Shown: positions 24,449 through 36,915 of the stretch, piece by piece
Layout of the letters: the number at the start of each line of letters is the position of its first letter
Numbering within the stretch: the first letter of the stretch is position 1
Origin: Quillaja saponaria
Taxonomy: Eukaryota; Streptophyta; Magnoliopsida; Fabales; Quillajaceae
DNA: 64,000 nt
Assembly: GCA_029379385.1 (NCBI GenBank)
Contig: CM055608.1
Location: 29,944,350 to 30,008,349, forward strand
Direction of reading: 5' to 3'
Translations under genes and position numbers: made by a program
The notes under the pieces: generated by a model
Told to the model about the DNA's origin: nothing
Database searches by the model: none
Seen by the model: only the letters and a program-made list of their open reading frames with translations

Positions 24449-26026
24449 ATGGCGGAACCCCACCAGTCCAAGACTTTCCCTGTGAAATCCAAGCTAAAAC
24501 CTAAACCCAGAACCCCAAAACAAACACCAGAATCTAAATACTGGTCCTCCTTCAAGACCCAACAAATCCCTAACCTCATCTCCGTCCCTTCTTTTACATT
24601 CTCGCCCTCTCAGCCTTACTCCTTTGCTGCTGCTCACTCTGCATCTCTGTCAATCTACAGCTCCCAGACCCTCTCTATCAGCTCAACTATCTCTTCCTTC
24701 TCCGATGTCGTATCCTGTGCCTCTTTCCGCAACGATGGCCGACTCATTGCTGCCTCTGACCTCTCCGGTCTCGTCCAAGTATTCGACCTCAAATCCCGGA
24801 CACCACTTCGTCGCCTTCGATCCCATACACGCCCAGTTCGATTTGTCCAATACCCGGTTCTTGATAAGCTTCATTTGGTCTCTGGTGGTGACGACGGTCT
24901 CGTTAAGTACTGGGATGTTGCGGGTGAGACCACGATATTGGAGTTACAAGGCCATAAGGATTATGTAAGGTGCGGTGACTGCTCCCCTGTCAATATGGAG
25001 ATGTTTGTTACTGGTTCCTATGATCATACTGTGAAGCTTTGGGATGTGAGAGTGACCAATACTAAGTCGGTAATGGAGGTTAACCATGGAAATCCGGTGG
25101 AGGATGTGATTTTCTTGCCATCAGGGGGGTTAATTGCTACTGCGGGTGGGAATTCTGTTAAAGTATGGGATATGATTGGCGGTGGGAAACTTGTATTTTC
25201 AATGGAGAGTCATAACAAGACAGTCACTTCAATTTGCGTGGGTAGAATTGGGAAGGATAGTGGGGAGGAATCAAAGCAGTATAGGATTTTGAGTGTGGGA
25301 CTGGATGGGTATATGAAGGTCTTTGATTATGCTAAGATGAAGGTTACACATTCAATGAGGTTCCCAGCACCGCTTTTGTCAGTTGGTTTCTCACCTGATT
25401 GTACAACTAGGGTTATCGGGACATCGAATGGAATCATATTTGCAGGAAAGAGGAAGGCCAAGGAAAACGTGGAGACTGAATCAAATGACTTTCTAGCTTT
25501 AGGATCCCGCCAAGAACCAGAGAGGCGAGTTCTGAAACCGTCATACTTTCGGTATTTCCAAAGAGGGCAAGGTGAGAAGCCATCAGAGGGAGATTACTTG
25601 ATTATGAGGCCGAAAAAAGTTAAATTGGCAGAGCATGATAAGCTATTGAAGAAGTTCAGGCATAGGGAAGCCCTGGTGTCTGTTTTGGGCAGTAAGAATC
25701 CCGAAAACGTGGTAGCTGTAATGGAGGAATTGACAGCTAGGAAGAAATTGTTGAAATGTGTTTCTAACTTGGATGTGGAGGAGTTGGAATTGCTATTGAT
25801 GTTTTTGCATAAGTATTCAACAATACCAAGATTCTCCAGTTTATTGATGGGTTTGACTAAGAGGGTTATTGAAATGCGGGCTGATGATATTAGAGTTTCC
25901 GATGCCTTGAAGGTTCATATTAGAAATCTCAAGCGGGCTGTTGAAGAGGAGATACGAATACAACTTTCATTGCAAGAGATACAGGGTATAATATCTCCTC
26001 TGTTGAAGATTGCTGGAAGAAGATGA
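24449..26026 (+). CDS. UTP15: UTP15 / U3 snoRNA-associated WD40 protein
   Basis: An intact single-exon gene of 525 residues. A basic N-terminus (KSKLKPKPRTPKQTPESKYW) leads into WD40 repeats over roughly residues 70-330, seen as 'SFRNDGRLIAASDLSGLVQV', 'LVSGGDDGLVKYWDV', 'FVTGSYDHTVKLWDVR' and 'IATAGGNSVKVWDM'. The C-terminal UTP15 domain follows from about residue 365 ('YFRYFQRGQ', 'DKLLKKFRHREALVSVL', 'EELTARKKLLKCVSNLD', 'LLMGLTKRVIEM'). UTP15 is part of the t-UTP/UTP-A module of the nucleolar small-subunit processome, needed for early 18S pre-rRNA processing and rDNA transcription. The plant orthologue in Arabidopsis is SWA1. The telo-box before the ATG is typical of this functional class. 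The frame is uninterrupted. Confidence 0.96.
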   Translation: MAEPHQSKTFPVKSKLKPKPRTPKQTPESKYWSSFKTQQIPNLISVPSFTFSPSQPYSFAAAHSASLSIYSSQTLSISSTISSFSDVVSCASFRNDGRLIAASDLSGLVQVFDLKSRTPLRRLRSHTRPVRFVQYPVLDKLHLVSGGDDGLVKYWDVAGETTILELQGHKDYVRCGDCSPVNMEMFVTGSYDHTVKLWDVRVTNTKSVMEVNHGNPVEDVIFLPSGGLIATAGGNSVKVWDMIGGGKLVFSMESHNKTVTSICVGRIGKDSGEESKQYRILSVGLDGYMKVFDYAKMKVTHSMRFPAPLLSVGFSPDCTTRVIGTSNGIIFAGKRKAKENVETESNDFLALGSRQEPERRVLKPSYFRYFQRGQGEKPSEGDYLIMRPKKVKLAEHDKLLKKFRHREALVSVLGSKNPENVVAVMEELTARKKLLKCVSNLDVEELELLLMFLHKYSTIPRFSSLLMGLTKRVIEMRADDIRVSDALKVHIRNLKRAVEEEIRIQLSLQEIQGIISPLLKIAGRR

Positions 26027-28905
26027 ATTTTTTTCCTTTTCTATTATTTGTAAGGTAATTTCTTATTGGCTACCTGTTTTTTTATTGTTTGTTTTCCAGG
26101 ATTAGATTCCAATCCTATTGTGTTTCTTGAGAATTTAAAATTATCCAAGGAGTATTTTTTTTTTCTTACTATGAGAAAGCATTTTATTCCCCTCCAATAT
26201 TTTGCTTCTTTCTTGTTCTGTGATGCTTTCAGAATACATATATACTTTTGGTTATTTCTGTAGTTATGTACCTTCTCACTGCAGAATTCTTTACTTGGTT
26301 TCCTGATCACAATACTTTAATGTGTGAATAAGCTAGCTGGGACCTTCTTAAAAGAGTCTGGTATTCCTAAGTTGATATTCAACATCTGTATAATCTGGTA
26401 GTATTGCTTAGTAATGTGAACCTTTATTTTTGGATCTCATAATTGAGCATGTAGATTGTTTCTTCCTTGAGTTGGCATTCTTCACATGATTGAGAAGAAA
26501 ATTATTAGTGTATGCAATTTGTGATATTTCTAAGTAAATCTTCCACATCTAAGTGTGATAAGGCACCACTCTTGTGGTTAAAGTACTAATATTTCAATAT
26601 GGCGTAAAATTTTTGGGGTCAATTCTCGAGTCTTTTGTCCAGAAATTTTTGTATCATGTGGCTGGAGGTTAACTTATTGGTTGTTCTTGTCTGGTTGAAG
26701 GTATCTCAGACTCTCGTTTGAAAGGACGGTATTTCATTCTTCTTTTTCCTTTTTCATCGAGAGCTTGTGAACAGAAAACTGTAGTAGAAGGCTTGCCATC
26801 AAGATTATAGGATGTACCATCAGCTGCAATAGATCTCAAATTGAAATGCATCCTTAAAACCTGTTGTTTGACTTTTTGAAATTCTATGCTGCAATTTTGC
26901 CTTTTCATTCATACTATTTGTTTGTTTACCAAGAAAAAGTTATCTCTATCTACTAGCGTCAGGGTTAACAGTACAGAGTACTGAACACACCATCAAAATA
27001 ATGTCAAAAAGTTTTTCCCTTCAAATTGTTGATAGTCTAAGTGAAATTGCTTTACTTTGAATACTCCAGGCTGGTTAGAAATGCATGCAACAGTATAACA
27101 GAAATTATAATCTGTTTACACTTGTAAAAATGGTGAAAGATGATCAGTGCATTTTGTATGTCCTCTGCAGGAAACACAGGATGACAACAGTCTTTGTCAT
27201 TCGTGAAGAACTTGTTGCCAACCATAATACCAGCACCAAATTTGCGGGTCATTTGATAACAAAATTCATCATAGACTTCAAACTCAGTTCACAAAAATTA
27301 GAAAGAATCTGATCCTGAAAGCTACGAATCTCTGCAATAAAATAAAATAAAACTAGCAAGAGTATATAATATTTGGTGTTCCTAGTTTAAGAAAAAGTCT
27401 GGACCTTAGTGTAAGGATGGTTATTTTCTTCCAATTTCATTGTTATTCTAGTTATGTCAATGTAACCTGTCTTTTCAGTTCTCTTGTTTTTTTTTAATAA
27501 TATTTAATATTAGAGGGTTTGCTTTTTGTTTTTTCATTTCTGCTTTTTTGATTGAAAGGAAGAAGGGCGTGCTGATGCCAGTGCAGACGGTCGGATCGGA
27601 TTTGGGGTTTTAACCAACCGACCCGACATAGTCGGTTTAATAAGAATGCAAACCGAGTCAAAGTCCTAAATCGGTATTTTAGAATGAAAACCGATTGAAT
27701 TTTGGTTTCAATGAGGCGGGTCGTTGGTTTGGGCCTAGAGGTTGGCATTCAGAGTTTTCGGCTCATATTCATTTTTTTCAACATCTTATGTCCAATTTTT
27801 AAGCCCGTGATTATGCCAGAAACTCCAAGCTCAACAACAATGTCTTAATTTGGGCCCATAAATTAATTGTTTTGCCCAAAACCCGTATGCATCAATACAT
27901 TTAAAATTTTTATACACCAATATACACCTAAAATACTTTACCTGGATACATTAATACATTTAAAAATATAACAAACATTTAAACAAGCATCATTCAACAT
28001 ATAAACTTACAAATAAACATACATGTAATAATAAAAAATATATATAATTTTCGGTTGGATTTGTTGACTGAATCTTCAACTTTTTGAGAATCAGAAAACT
28101 AACCCCACTGGATTGAAATTACAAAACCCCACCCACCTCGGTTAACATGGGTTTAGGCCGATATCACCAGTTTGCATGCTCACCCTTTAAGCTAAGCAAG
28201 ATAATGTTGACTAGGGTGATGTTATATTATATAGTTGAATGAATTGTGCTTTTGAACTTTGAAAGTTTTTGAAATTGAGAATATGTGTTTTTATCGAGAT
28301 TGTAATTTTAGTGACAACGAAAGTGAAATTAAATAAGCTATATTTTTATCATAATTGTAATTTTAGTGACAACAAAAGCAAAAGTCTTTAGTTGCTTTTG
28401 TGACTACGAAGGTTTTAAGTTTTAATTTTCTAAATTATCAACCAATGGTGTTTTAATTAATTTATATATATTTAGTCACGTTGGAGCTATAAAATTTATA
28501 AATAAATTTCTTTCAAGACCTACTAAAAAAGATTTAAACTCAAGAAAACAAATCTTATTAACCACTAGATAAACTAAAAGGAGTTCAGCTTCCAAATAAC
28601 AAACTCAAATTAATATTGAAGCAAAACCATGTAATAGAGGTTATATCAAGTTATTTTAGACTAGTCATCAAACCGTCAGACATGGACAAGTTCACTGTCA
28701 TGCATTAAATAAAAATAAATAGCTATCTTCAATTGGTTCGAATGTACAATGGAAGCAGGCATTTTATAACTTAATAACGAAGTTGTAAATGGCATATAGT
28801 GCCAATGGGTACACGGCCACTATAGATTTTGTTGCACAGGACGTAATCAATAAAGGCATTATTTGTCATCAGCCAAAAGGTGCTCAAAAGGGCATACAAG
28901 CAAAA
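26027..28905. other. Intergenic region with repeats and decayed coding-like pieces
   Basis: No complete gene. Two short minus-strand open stretches (26669-26908 and 27052-27252) have protein-like composition but no clear family. From about 27570 to 28190 the DNA is built from AACCGA / TCGGTT-type motifs and AACCC tracts like dispersed plant repeats of the 'aaccg-acccg' kind; ends are not defined. The rest is AT-rich. Confidence 0.45.
27052..27290 (-). pseudogene. Coding-like relic, family unknown
   Basis: The minus strand reads 'YDEFCYQMTRKFGAGIMVG' then 'NKFFTNDKDC' and 'PVFPAEDIQNALIIF', with no intact start, a frame change just upstream and a stop soon after. I do not recognise the family. 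A second nearby piece at 26669-26908 ('VLRMHFNLRSIAADGTSYNL') may belong to the same decayed gene. Confidence 0.3.
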
Positions 28906-31812
28906 TCAAGAAGCACTGGCCATGGACTCGATCAGAAGCTGATATCCTTCAGGTATTGCAGTCTGCGTCTGCACACATTCTGCCAGTGCAGGAACATCAG
29001 CACTCACATCTAAGAACCTGGATACTAAGAGCAGCAAATGAAAGTCAGAAATCCGCTTCACAAATGGAAGACTTTTTAATCGGTCAAGATGATTCTTTAG
29101 TGCTTTCATTGTCACTGGAGCATTCCGGTTCTCAATGGGAAACGTTGATGATAGAGGGCCCTGCAATATTGTAAAACATCACTTAAGGTCCGAGTAAAGA
29201 GTAACATGGCAAGTAGAAAAAACATGAAGCAATGTCAAGCTAACATCTTGGAGAAGATTATTAAACCAAAGGATGATATCAAGAATCCAAGATATTAACA
29301 TAAAAATTATTAAATCCTAAAGAATAACATCAAGATACTAAATCAATAAGTAGTCCATCTCATATCAATCTAATTCTGATTTATCAAATCAACAGGTTCT
29401 CAATTGAAATTGTCATTAACTTGAAATCCAATATCTGTCATGTATTTTTAGGAGAACAATGGTCAAGAACCTTTGCCCTATCCAATCCATTTTGTGGGAT
29501 TCATTTATTTCATTTCATAATCTTGCTTTCTATGAGTAAAACTACGTAATTACAAAGTGACAAATAGAAGATAAGAGACAAGGTGAACTTTATTTAAAAA
29601 AACTGCATACAAGATCTGTTAACAATCCACCAATTGAAATTGGTCTCCACAACCAGAGACTAGGGTTAGGGTTAGGGTTATTATTTCATCATTACAACCA
29701 CTTAGTATGAACTCCCAATTATTGTCATATTTAAAACTAAGGTTGGATAAAATAAAGAACCTATAATTACACAATGATGACCAATAGTGAACCAAATCCA
29801 ATGACTTGATTAACATGATTGGTCAAATAATACATAGTAAAATTATCTAGATTTGCAAGCATGTGAAATCTTGATTTGCAGCAACCATGAATACCAAAAA
29901 CAGAAGCCAGTTTTAACTAACAGATACAATAAATAAGAAACTATTCAAGGAATATTCACAGATTTCATAACTATTTGTTTGAGAAAGTCCTTCCATGTTT
30001 GATGGCTTTTTTTAGGGATCATGCTTTTTAACATCATACCCCTGAAGAGGTATATATACTTGTGTAAGAAGATAGAACTTCAAATGAAATGAAGGAACTA
30101 GGTGGATCTTGTATAAGCTATGTGTACTCTCATTTCTATCCACCATTACACTCTTAACACTCATTGCTATGTAGGTTATACAAATCTAAAAACGTGAGAA
30201 ATAAAATATAGCTTGATCCAATATATGCAAATAGCTTAAGGTGTTGGCAAACAAATTGTATAGAAGTTTTTATGTGGTTCAATTTGATATCATGAGCTCA
30301 ATCCAAAATATTATGTTTAGCTCATCATGTAACTGCATTTAGCAATGTCAAAAAATAAATATTTTGGGATATTTCTTCGCAACATTTATTTTTCCTTAAT
30401 AATGCAAACCATGTGCTTTACTTCGCTGAAGCTCACACCTAGCGTTTCCCTTTGGTCCTGTATCTCTCCCCAGTAGATCCAGTGCTTCCCATAAATTCAG
30501 TCAAAGCTCAAGCCAAAGAATAAGTTCCAAAATGTGTCAATGAGTTATTTCGGCAGTAGTCTACAGATTTAGGGGCAGTATTGTTGACTGTTATATGTTA
30601 ATGTAAATAAGAGCAAGATAATGTGAGGGTGTCCCAACACCTATGAGGTATTAAGCTGATGTTACAAGGACTTGATGCACATTTGATGTGCTCAGTTAGA
30701 TAATAGCATGAAGCGAAATAAATACAACAACCATCTACCAAAAGAAGACAAACACACATGAATGCAAAGCAACAACAATACCACACATGGCATAGAGACA
30801 GAAAGATGAGCAAAATAGTGAATCACATACCTGATGATCGAAAATTTTTACCACCAGCCAAAAAGAAATCATTATCAACCTCTTTGATATCCTTCACTCC
30901 AACAACGACATCCTTCTTCATTTTGGACAACTTAGGATCATCATTTTCACCAATCTCTGTCTCAAACCAACCTTCCTTGAACAATCTGATACACATATCA
31001 CTAATCTGAAATGCCTCAAAATGAACATCTGCTCCCCCATCCTCGTTCACCTCCAACTTCACTAGAGCCGTCACCCACTCATTCAATCCACTCTCCGAGT
31101 GAAATTCTGCAGCCTGAAGGACTTCCTTATTCGATAAAGTATAGTCCTTTTTATCCTGACTGATGGTCTGCGTGAATATAAACCCAACTTTCCGCATCCC
31201 CAACCCCAAAGCAATAGCTTCCACTAACTTTTCCTCATCAGGGTCTCTGAGAAGCAACAAACTCTCCTCCGTCCCCTGCTGAGGCGGCTCATATATAAAA
31301 TCCACCTCAACCTTCCCCTCCTCCGACACAGTTCCGTACATAAACCCACCCCTTTTGACTGCAAAAGCTAGCTTTTCGTTCACATAATGCTGAAAGGTGC
31401 TTGCACAGTCGCGGTCGAAGGATACCAACTCGCAATGTGGATTTTCTTGTCGGGTAACTCGCATCTGCTTAGCGATTAAATCATCCACGGTCATCTTACG
31501 GCCGAAGGAGCCAGCTGGGTTGATCGGTGGTCCAGCAACAGTGCGCTCACCCTCGTATGACAAAAACAAAATCGAGCCATGAGAGAGATTGAGAGCAGAT
31601 AGAGGAGTATTGAGATTAGACATGTCGGTGAATCGGAGAAGATCTTCATGGGTTTTAGCGAGCAAAAGGTTTTGGTTTGTGGAAAGGGTTTGATTATGTA
31701 GAGGAATTTGAAGCTGGGATTGGATCAGAGATTTGAGTTGAGAAACAGTGCTGTGAGGATTATCAACGGAGACTCGCTCCAAGCCGTCGCGGCTTCGAAT
31801 TCTGAGCATCAT
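28906..31812 (-). CDS. NPL4: NPL4 homologue, CDC48/p97 cofactor (one-base frameshift)
   Basis: Two exons, 31812-30831 and 29160-28906, separated by a 1.67-kb GT-AG intron. They encode about 411 residues once one extra base is removed. The N-terminal UBX-like ubiquitin fold starts MMLRIRSRDGLERV; the NPL4 domain shows 'GSFGRKMTVDDLIAKQMRV', 'VSFDRDCASTFQHYVNE', 'GGFMYGTVSEEG', 'DFIYEPPQQG', 'ALGLGMRKVGFIF' and, in exon 2, 'VKRISDFHLLLLVSRFLD'. NPL4 with UFD1 recruits polyubiquitinated substrates to CDC48/p97 for unfolding and ERAD. The plant form lacks the zinc-finger N-terminus found in some animals and matches the usual plant length. An extra base at 30857 shifts the last 8 codons of exon 1, so the literal splice joins out of frame. 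Start chosen at 31812; an in-frame ATG at 31848 would add 12 residues. Confidence 0.93.
29661..29680 (+). repeat. Short TTAGGG-type telomere-like run in NPL4 intron
   Basis: Three tandem TAGGGT units. The plant telomere unit is TTTAGGG, so this is the TTAGGG variant and only three copies long; probably a chance or fossil interstitial tract. Confidence 0.7.
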
Positions 31813-33692
31813 GGTGAAAACGCTACAGTAAGCTTTTACAGAAAACAAAAATCCTTCAAAGGGATTGGAGGGAAGGTGTAGAGGTTTTTCAATAATGTAA
31901 GATAAGAAGGTGATTCACAGTTGGAGTTGGAGTAGAATTGAAACGTATTGAAGTTTCTGGTTGGGGAATTTCTTTCTTGTTCTAGTAGAAAACTACACAA
32001 AGGGGTTGAGGCCTAGGGCAGGAATACTTGAGGAAAGGTAAAATAGTACATCATACTCCAAGGTCACGTCACCTCCCAATATTTGGGGCAGCATGGAAAA
32101 AATTTGGTCTAAGATTAATGGATTAAAACGAATATATTAAATTTATATGAAATTAATTTCTATTATCAATAAGTAACTGTGATTGTTGAATTAAGAGACT
32201 TAGTGTGATTTAGTGTGATTTTTTTTTTTTTTTTGTGAGTGAATGACAATTATTAAGATGAAATAAATATAATTTTGTAAATAATTACTAGCTATAAATT
32301 AAATAGCTAATACAATTATACTACAATAAATACGATAAATTTTTTATCTTATTTATTTGACAACACTAGTTAAATAAACTCAATAAATATTGTTTATATA
32401 TGTATAAAAAAACTCATCAACTTGTGAAGATATATAACTCTGTGATTTTTATAGCTTAGATTTAGATTCGTACACTTTAGATAAACACAAGTAAGACTAA
32501 AACTTGTGATTGCTTAAAAAATACCTAGCCGAGGGTTTTAAAGCTCATTTGTTGCCACCCCTAAATTCATAAAATGTCTGTCCTCTCTAATTTGCATTAT
32601 TCCCTTCAATTTATTCTACAAGGCCCAAAGTCCTCCTACTTGTGGCCACTTCCTTAGTTAACAGTTAGCAGACAAGTTGAAACTGGAATTGGAAGCAGGA
32701 GGGAGATGGATGAACTGAAAAAGTGGCAAAAAAAAAAAAAAGCACTTAAGACACACAAAGGTGAGTGGGACCCTTATTTACTGTTCTTTCCCACTTGTTA
32801 GTTTCTAATTGAGTGTTTATCTGACAAGAATCACAGGGGGAGAGACGTATAGGTTGACAAAATCCAAAATGGCCCGCTCCTTGTCCCATTAAAATTTTGG
32901 CCTTCCATATATTTGAATTTCATTTTCCAAGTAAATAGGGTATGTCATGATGCCCTTATGGATTCTTGGAAATAAGTGAATTTTCAACATTCAACCACAT
33001 CAATCAAATGAAAGTATATATGTTTGTGCATTTGGTGGTAATTATCTAAGAAGAAAGTTTTGCTTTTATATAAATCAAACTTGAAAATTTAGAGATAAAA
33101 AAAGAACTAACATAATTGTTATATAATCATAAGTTTGGAATAAAACTTTGATAAACGCTAGAAATCAAATAATTAATGTTCTATCTTGAAAAAATATTAT
33201 TTGATAAACAGTTAAATTGTAGTAACTATTTAAGATATATATTATAAATATGAATAAAAAATTTATAAGTAATTTATATATAATTAAGAATTGATTAAAC
33301 TGTTTTAGACATTGGAATTTATGACTTCATTTAGTAATATGGTGAGTAATTAAAAATTATAAGTAATTATTCATAAATGTATGCTTACTTGTCAAAAAAC
33401 TCGGGGTGATTGAAGCTGAGTTGAGAGGAAAACCTTGACTACCTGCATGGCATCTTTGGTAATTTGTCTTTTATATGAAGGTTAAATTGGGTGGAGCACT
33501 GCAGATAAAGGAGGCACTCAAATGGAATTTGAAACGAGTGGCCGTTTGAACTCCAAAACAAGCTTCGAACTTCAATGCAACACAACAAAAGCCATTGTAA
33601 GACATCCTGAAATTTCAAATCTTTCTAGTAGCAGAGAGAAAGTGTGAGTGAGAGAGAAGAGGGGCTCTCAGTGCTAGTCTCAAAGATAAGAG
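31813..33692. other. Divergent intergenic region, NPL4 / RopGAP
   Basis: About 1.9 kb holding the two promoters. Poly-T near 32221-32234, poly-A near 32729-32742, otherwise AT-rich. No gene seen. Confidence 0.6.
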
Positions 33693-36082
33693 ATGACAGG
33701 GCTTGTGATGGTAACAAAGGGTAGTGGATGTGGTGGTGGTGGTGGTGGTGGGAGTGGGAAGGGAACCAAAGGAGAAAAACCAACAGAAGAGGAGCAGAAC
33801 CAGCTCTCACTGGTGGCGCTTGTGGTAGCAGCTTTAAGAAAATCCATGGTTGCTTGTCGTGTTGATCAACGGGATGATGTGATCTCCGCTGTACATCATA
33901 TGGAGATCGGGTGGCCAATGAATGTTAGGCACATTACACATGTCACATTCGATCGCTTCAACGGATTTCTGGGTCTGCCTGTTGAATTTCAGGTTGAGAT
34001 ACCTGGTCGAGTTCCCAGTGCTAGGTAATAAAAATCTTGTTTTTATGCCTTGGTGCTCTTGAATTTGTAAGGATTGATCTGGGTTTTGCTTAAAATGCTT
34101 AATTTGTATTCCTTCATTTCATTCTATTGTGAGATTTGGGAGAGAGAGAGATGAAGAGATTTAGATAGAAGCTGAAGCTTTAGCTGCATTTGAAATAAGT
34201 GACTTGAAAGTTGAAACATTACTACCAAAGATTTAGCAACAAGCATAACTTGGAGTAAGTAACCATAGAAATCCTGAGCTGTACATTATTAATCAAGGTT
34301 TGAACTTTCTTTGAAGAATGACAAATGTAATTGATAAGAAGAAGAAATAACTCAGTCTGCTAGTTCTATTAAGCTCAGCAGAACGGTGTCTTCTATCTAT
34401 GAAAGCAAAAAAGGATGAAAAATTCAGATCTTGGCGCTCTCTTTTTTATGCTTTTATGCATTTAAGAGACTATACGAACAATTTAAATCTTAGTCAGTAC
34501 TCAGTAGGAAGGAGTCCCTACCCAGGAAACTGAATTGAAGGGGAATCCTGTTGAATTCCCTAGTCCTTGATATATTCTTGCAATCATGGGTGGATTTGGG
34601 ATTTGTTTTCACACATCTATACGTTCCATTCTATGCTTCTGTTAGCCATAATGATCTTCTATAAAATTGTCTCAAATACATGCACCAAAAATTTAACAGA
34701 AATGACTCTCTTGTTCTATTTTTGAGTTGATCTTTATCCATGTCTGCTGCATAATTCTGACCTAAAAATCATCTGTTTTTCAGTGTGAGCGTGTTTGGGG
34801 TCTCAGCAGAGTCAATGCAATGTTCTTACGATTCAGAAGGAAATAGTGTCCCAACTATTCTCTTGCTAATGCAGGAAAGATTATACTCACAGGGAGGCCT
34901 AAAGGTACAAATTATATGATATATTGATGGTGCTTCAAATTTCTATCAGTTCTCAATAAACTGTTTTTCATTTCCAAATGGTTTTGCAGGCAGAAGGCAT
35001 CTTCCGTATAAATCCAGAAAACAGCCAAGAGGAACATGTTAGGGATCAGTTGAACAGGGGCATTGTGCCTAAGGACATTGATGTCCATTGTCTGGCAGGG
35101 CCTAATTAAAGCTTGGTTCAGAGAGCTTCCTTCAGGAGTTTTAGATGGACTTTCCCCTGAACAAGTTCTTCAATGCAACACAGAAGAAGAATCTGTTGAG
35201 CTTGTAAAGCAGCTAAAGCCAACTGAAGCTGCATTGCTCAACTGGGCTATTGATCTTCTGGCTGATGTTGTTGAAGAGGAGGAATACAATAAAATGGATA
35301 CAAGAAACATTGCTATGGTTTTTGCTCCAAACATGACCCAGGTTTGTACAGAAACAAGTATCATTTTACACAAGAGATATGGTCCATATGGATGATTACC
35401 CTACAATGCATATAGTTTCCTAATTATTTAGCTTGTTATTTATTTTGATTTTCTTCCCCTTGTTCAGATGTCTGATCCTCTGACGGCTCTGATGCATGCT
35501 GTTCAAGTGATGAACTTACTTAAGACCCTGATCACAAAAGCACTAAGAGAACGTGAAGAGACTGAAACAGAAGGATACTCACCCTTGTCGTCTCATTTAT
35601 CTGATCGCCAATCTGAGGGTGAATATGATAGTCAGCAAGAAATGGATACCGGAAGTGAATTGAGAGGTGACAGCTCAGATTATGAAGAGCATGCTCACTA
35701 CAGCCAAAGCAGTGAGGATGAAGGGGAAGCTGAGTCACTAAGTGAGATAGAAAAATGCTTCTTGAGGCAGTTCGAGAATAACAGTAGTACCATAAATAGT
35801 TTCTTAGAAGAACCTGCAGGATATTTGGAGGGTGAGTATGCAAGTCCAGGAAGTTGCTTGAGATTGAACATTGAATCTTGTATGTCGGTTCCTGATAGAA
35901 AAATTGGGAATTTCCACTTGAGTACAAGTAAAGGAGAAAATTTGAGGACAAGTCTAACTGCTACGGTTTCAAATGTTGATGCTGGTAGCCCATCAATATA
36001 CTGTTCAAGCACGAATGATGTGGAGATGATGGATAAAGTAACAGATTCAATTTCACCCATCCCATTGTTAGCATCTAGTTAA
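33693..36082 (+). CDS. RopGAP: CRIB-RhoGAP Rho-of-plants GTPase activator (one-base frameshift)
   Basis: Four exons: 33693-34024, 34784-34904, 34990-35341, 35468-36082. With one extra G removed they encode 472 residues. The N-terminus has a poly-Gly tract (residues 14-20), then a CRIB motif at about 71-86 (IGWPMNVRHITHVTFD) that binds active ROP GTPases. The RhoGAP domain follows: 'VFGVSAESMQCSYD', 'GLKAEGIFRINPE' with the catalytic arginine finger at about R157, 'VDVHCLAGLIKAWFRELP'-type block, 'NLLNWAIDLLADV'-like block and 'NIAMVFAPNMTQ'. The C-terminal tail is acidic and Ser-rich. This CRIB+RhoGAP architecture is plant-specific; these proteins switch off ROP signalling in polar growth and stress responses. 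In exon 3, 35098-35100 reads GGG where the conserved CLAGLIKAW needs GG, so the literal frame stops within a few codons. Confidence 0.93.
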
Positions 36083-36847
36083 CAGATTCAGTTTCATCCA
36101 TCCCATTTTTTTACAGTAGAGTATTTTGTTTCAGATTTTAGATTTCACACTCTACAAGCATTGTTGCTTTTGTACATCTGTAGATGCAGTAGGAAGTGTT
36201 TGCTTGTTTTGTGGATTGTGGGTAGTGCTTGTCCTTGTTTTCTATGTTTCAGTGCTGAAAATTTCTGACTGACATTTTCAGATTGGGATGGGTTACCGTC
36301 AGAGGTGTATTCCCAGTTTCAATGTTTCACACACAGTTGAAAGTCTGAGTTGACTAAATTTTAGGGAGCTTTAATGATTTCATCTGCGATAGTGCTTGTC
36401 ATGTTTTCTCATTTTCATGTATTGTAAAATTGTATTGAAAATGATTCAGATTTAGTCACTGTACTATGCTGAAGTGGGATTTGTTTTTCATAATTATTGG
36501 AATTAAAGCAAAATCCTATATTACATACATTAAAGGTGAATCCCTAGTGGCTGTAGGATTATTTATTGCATCAAAAAGATGATTATTTTCTTTGAATCTG
36601 GGTGGTGGAATTGGAAGATCTGACTGTAAGTGGCTGTGGGACTACCAATAACCACTTGTATGTCTTAAGAAATTATTAACCTTTTTCATACTAGCATGCT
36701 TTTCTGCAATCAGGCTTGCCTACTTTTTCTCCTCTGTTTCGGAGAAAGGAAACTTAAGTTTCTGCAGCCTGCCCACTTCCTTAATCTCCTCAATTCTTTT
36801 CTGGCCAAGTTCTACATGTAATAGGTGGTATCTTGAACACCAAATAT

Positions 36848-36915
36848 AACTAGACTACCGGAATGAGGTAGTTCTAAACTTAACTAGACTACCGGAATGA
36901 GGTAGTTCTAAACTT
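36848..36915. repeat. Perfect 2 x 34-bp tandem duplication
   Basis: Two identical adjacent units (36848-36881, 36882-36915), each starting AACTAGACTACCGGAATGAG. Within each unit CTACCGGAATGAGGTAG is itself an imperfect inverted repeat. Identity of the copies indicates a recent event. Confidence 0.95.

Noticed and set aside
29661..29680. Interstitial telomere or fusion point
   Set aside because: Only three units and of TTAGGG rather than the plant TTTAGGG type.
33625..33918. 97-codon minus-strand frame with a His run
   Set aside because: Antisense of the poly-Gly codons of RopGAP exon 1.
35532..36060. Two long minus-strand frames (139 and 120 codons)
   Set aside because: Antisense shadows of RopGAP exon 4.
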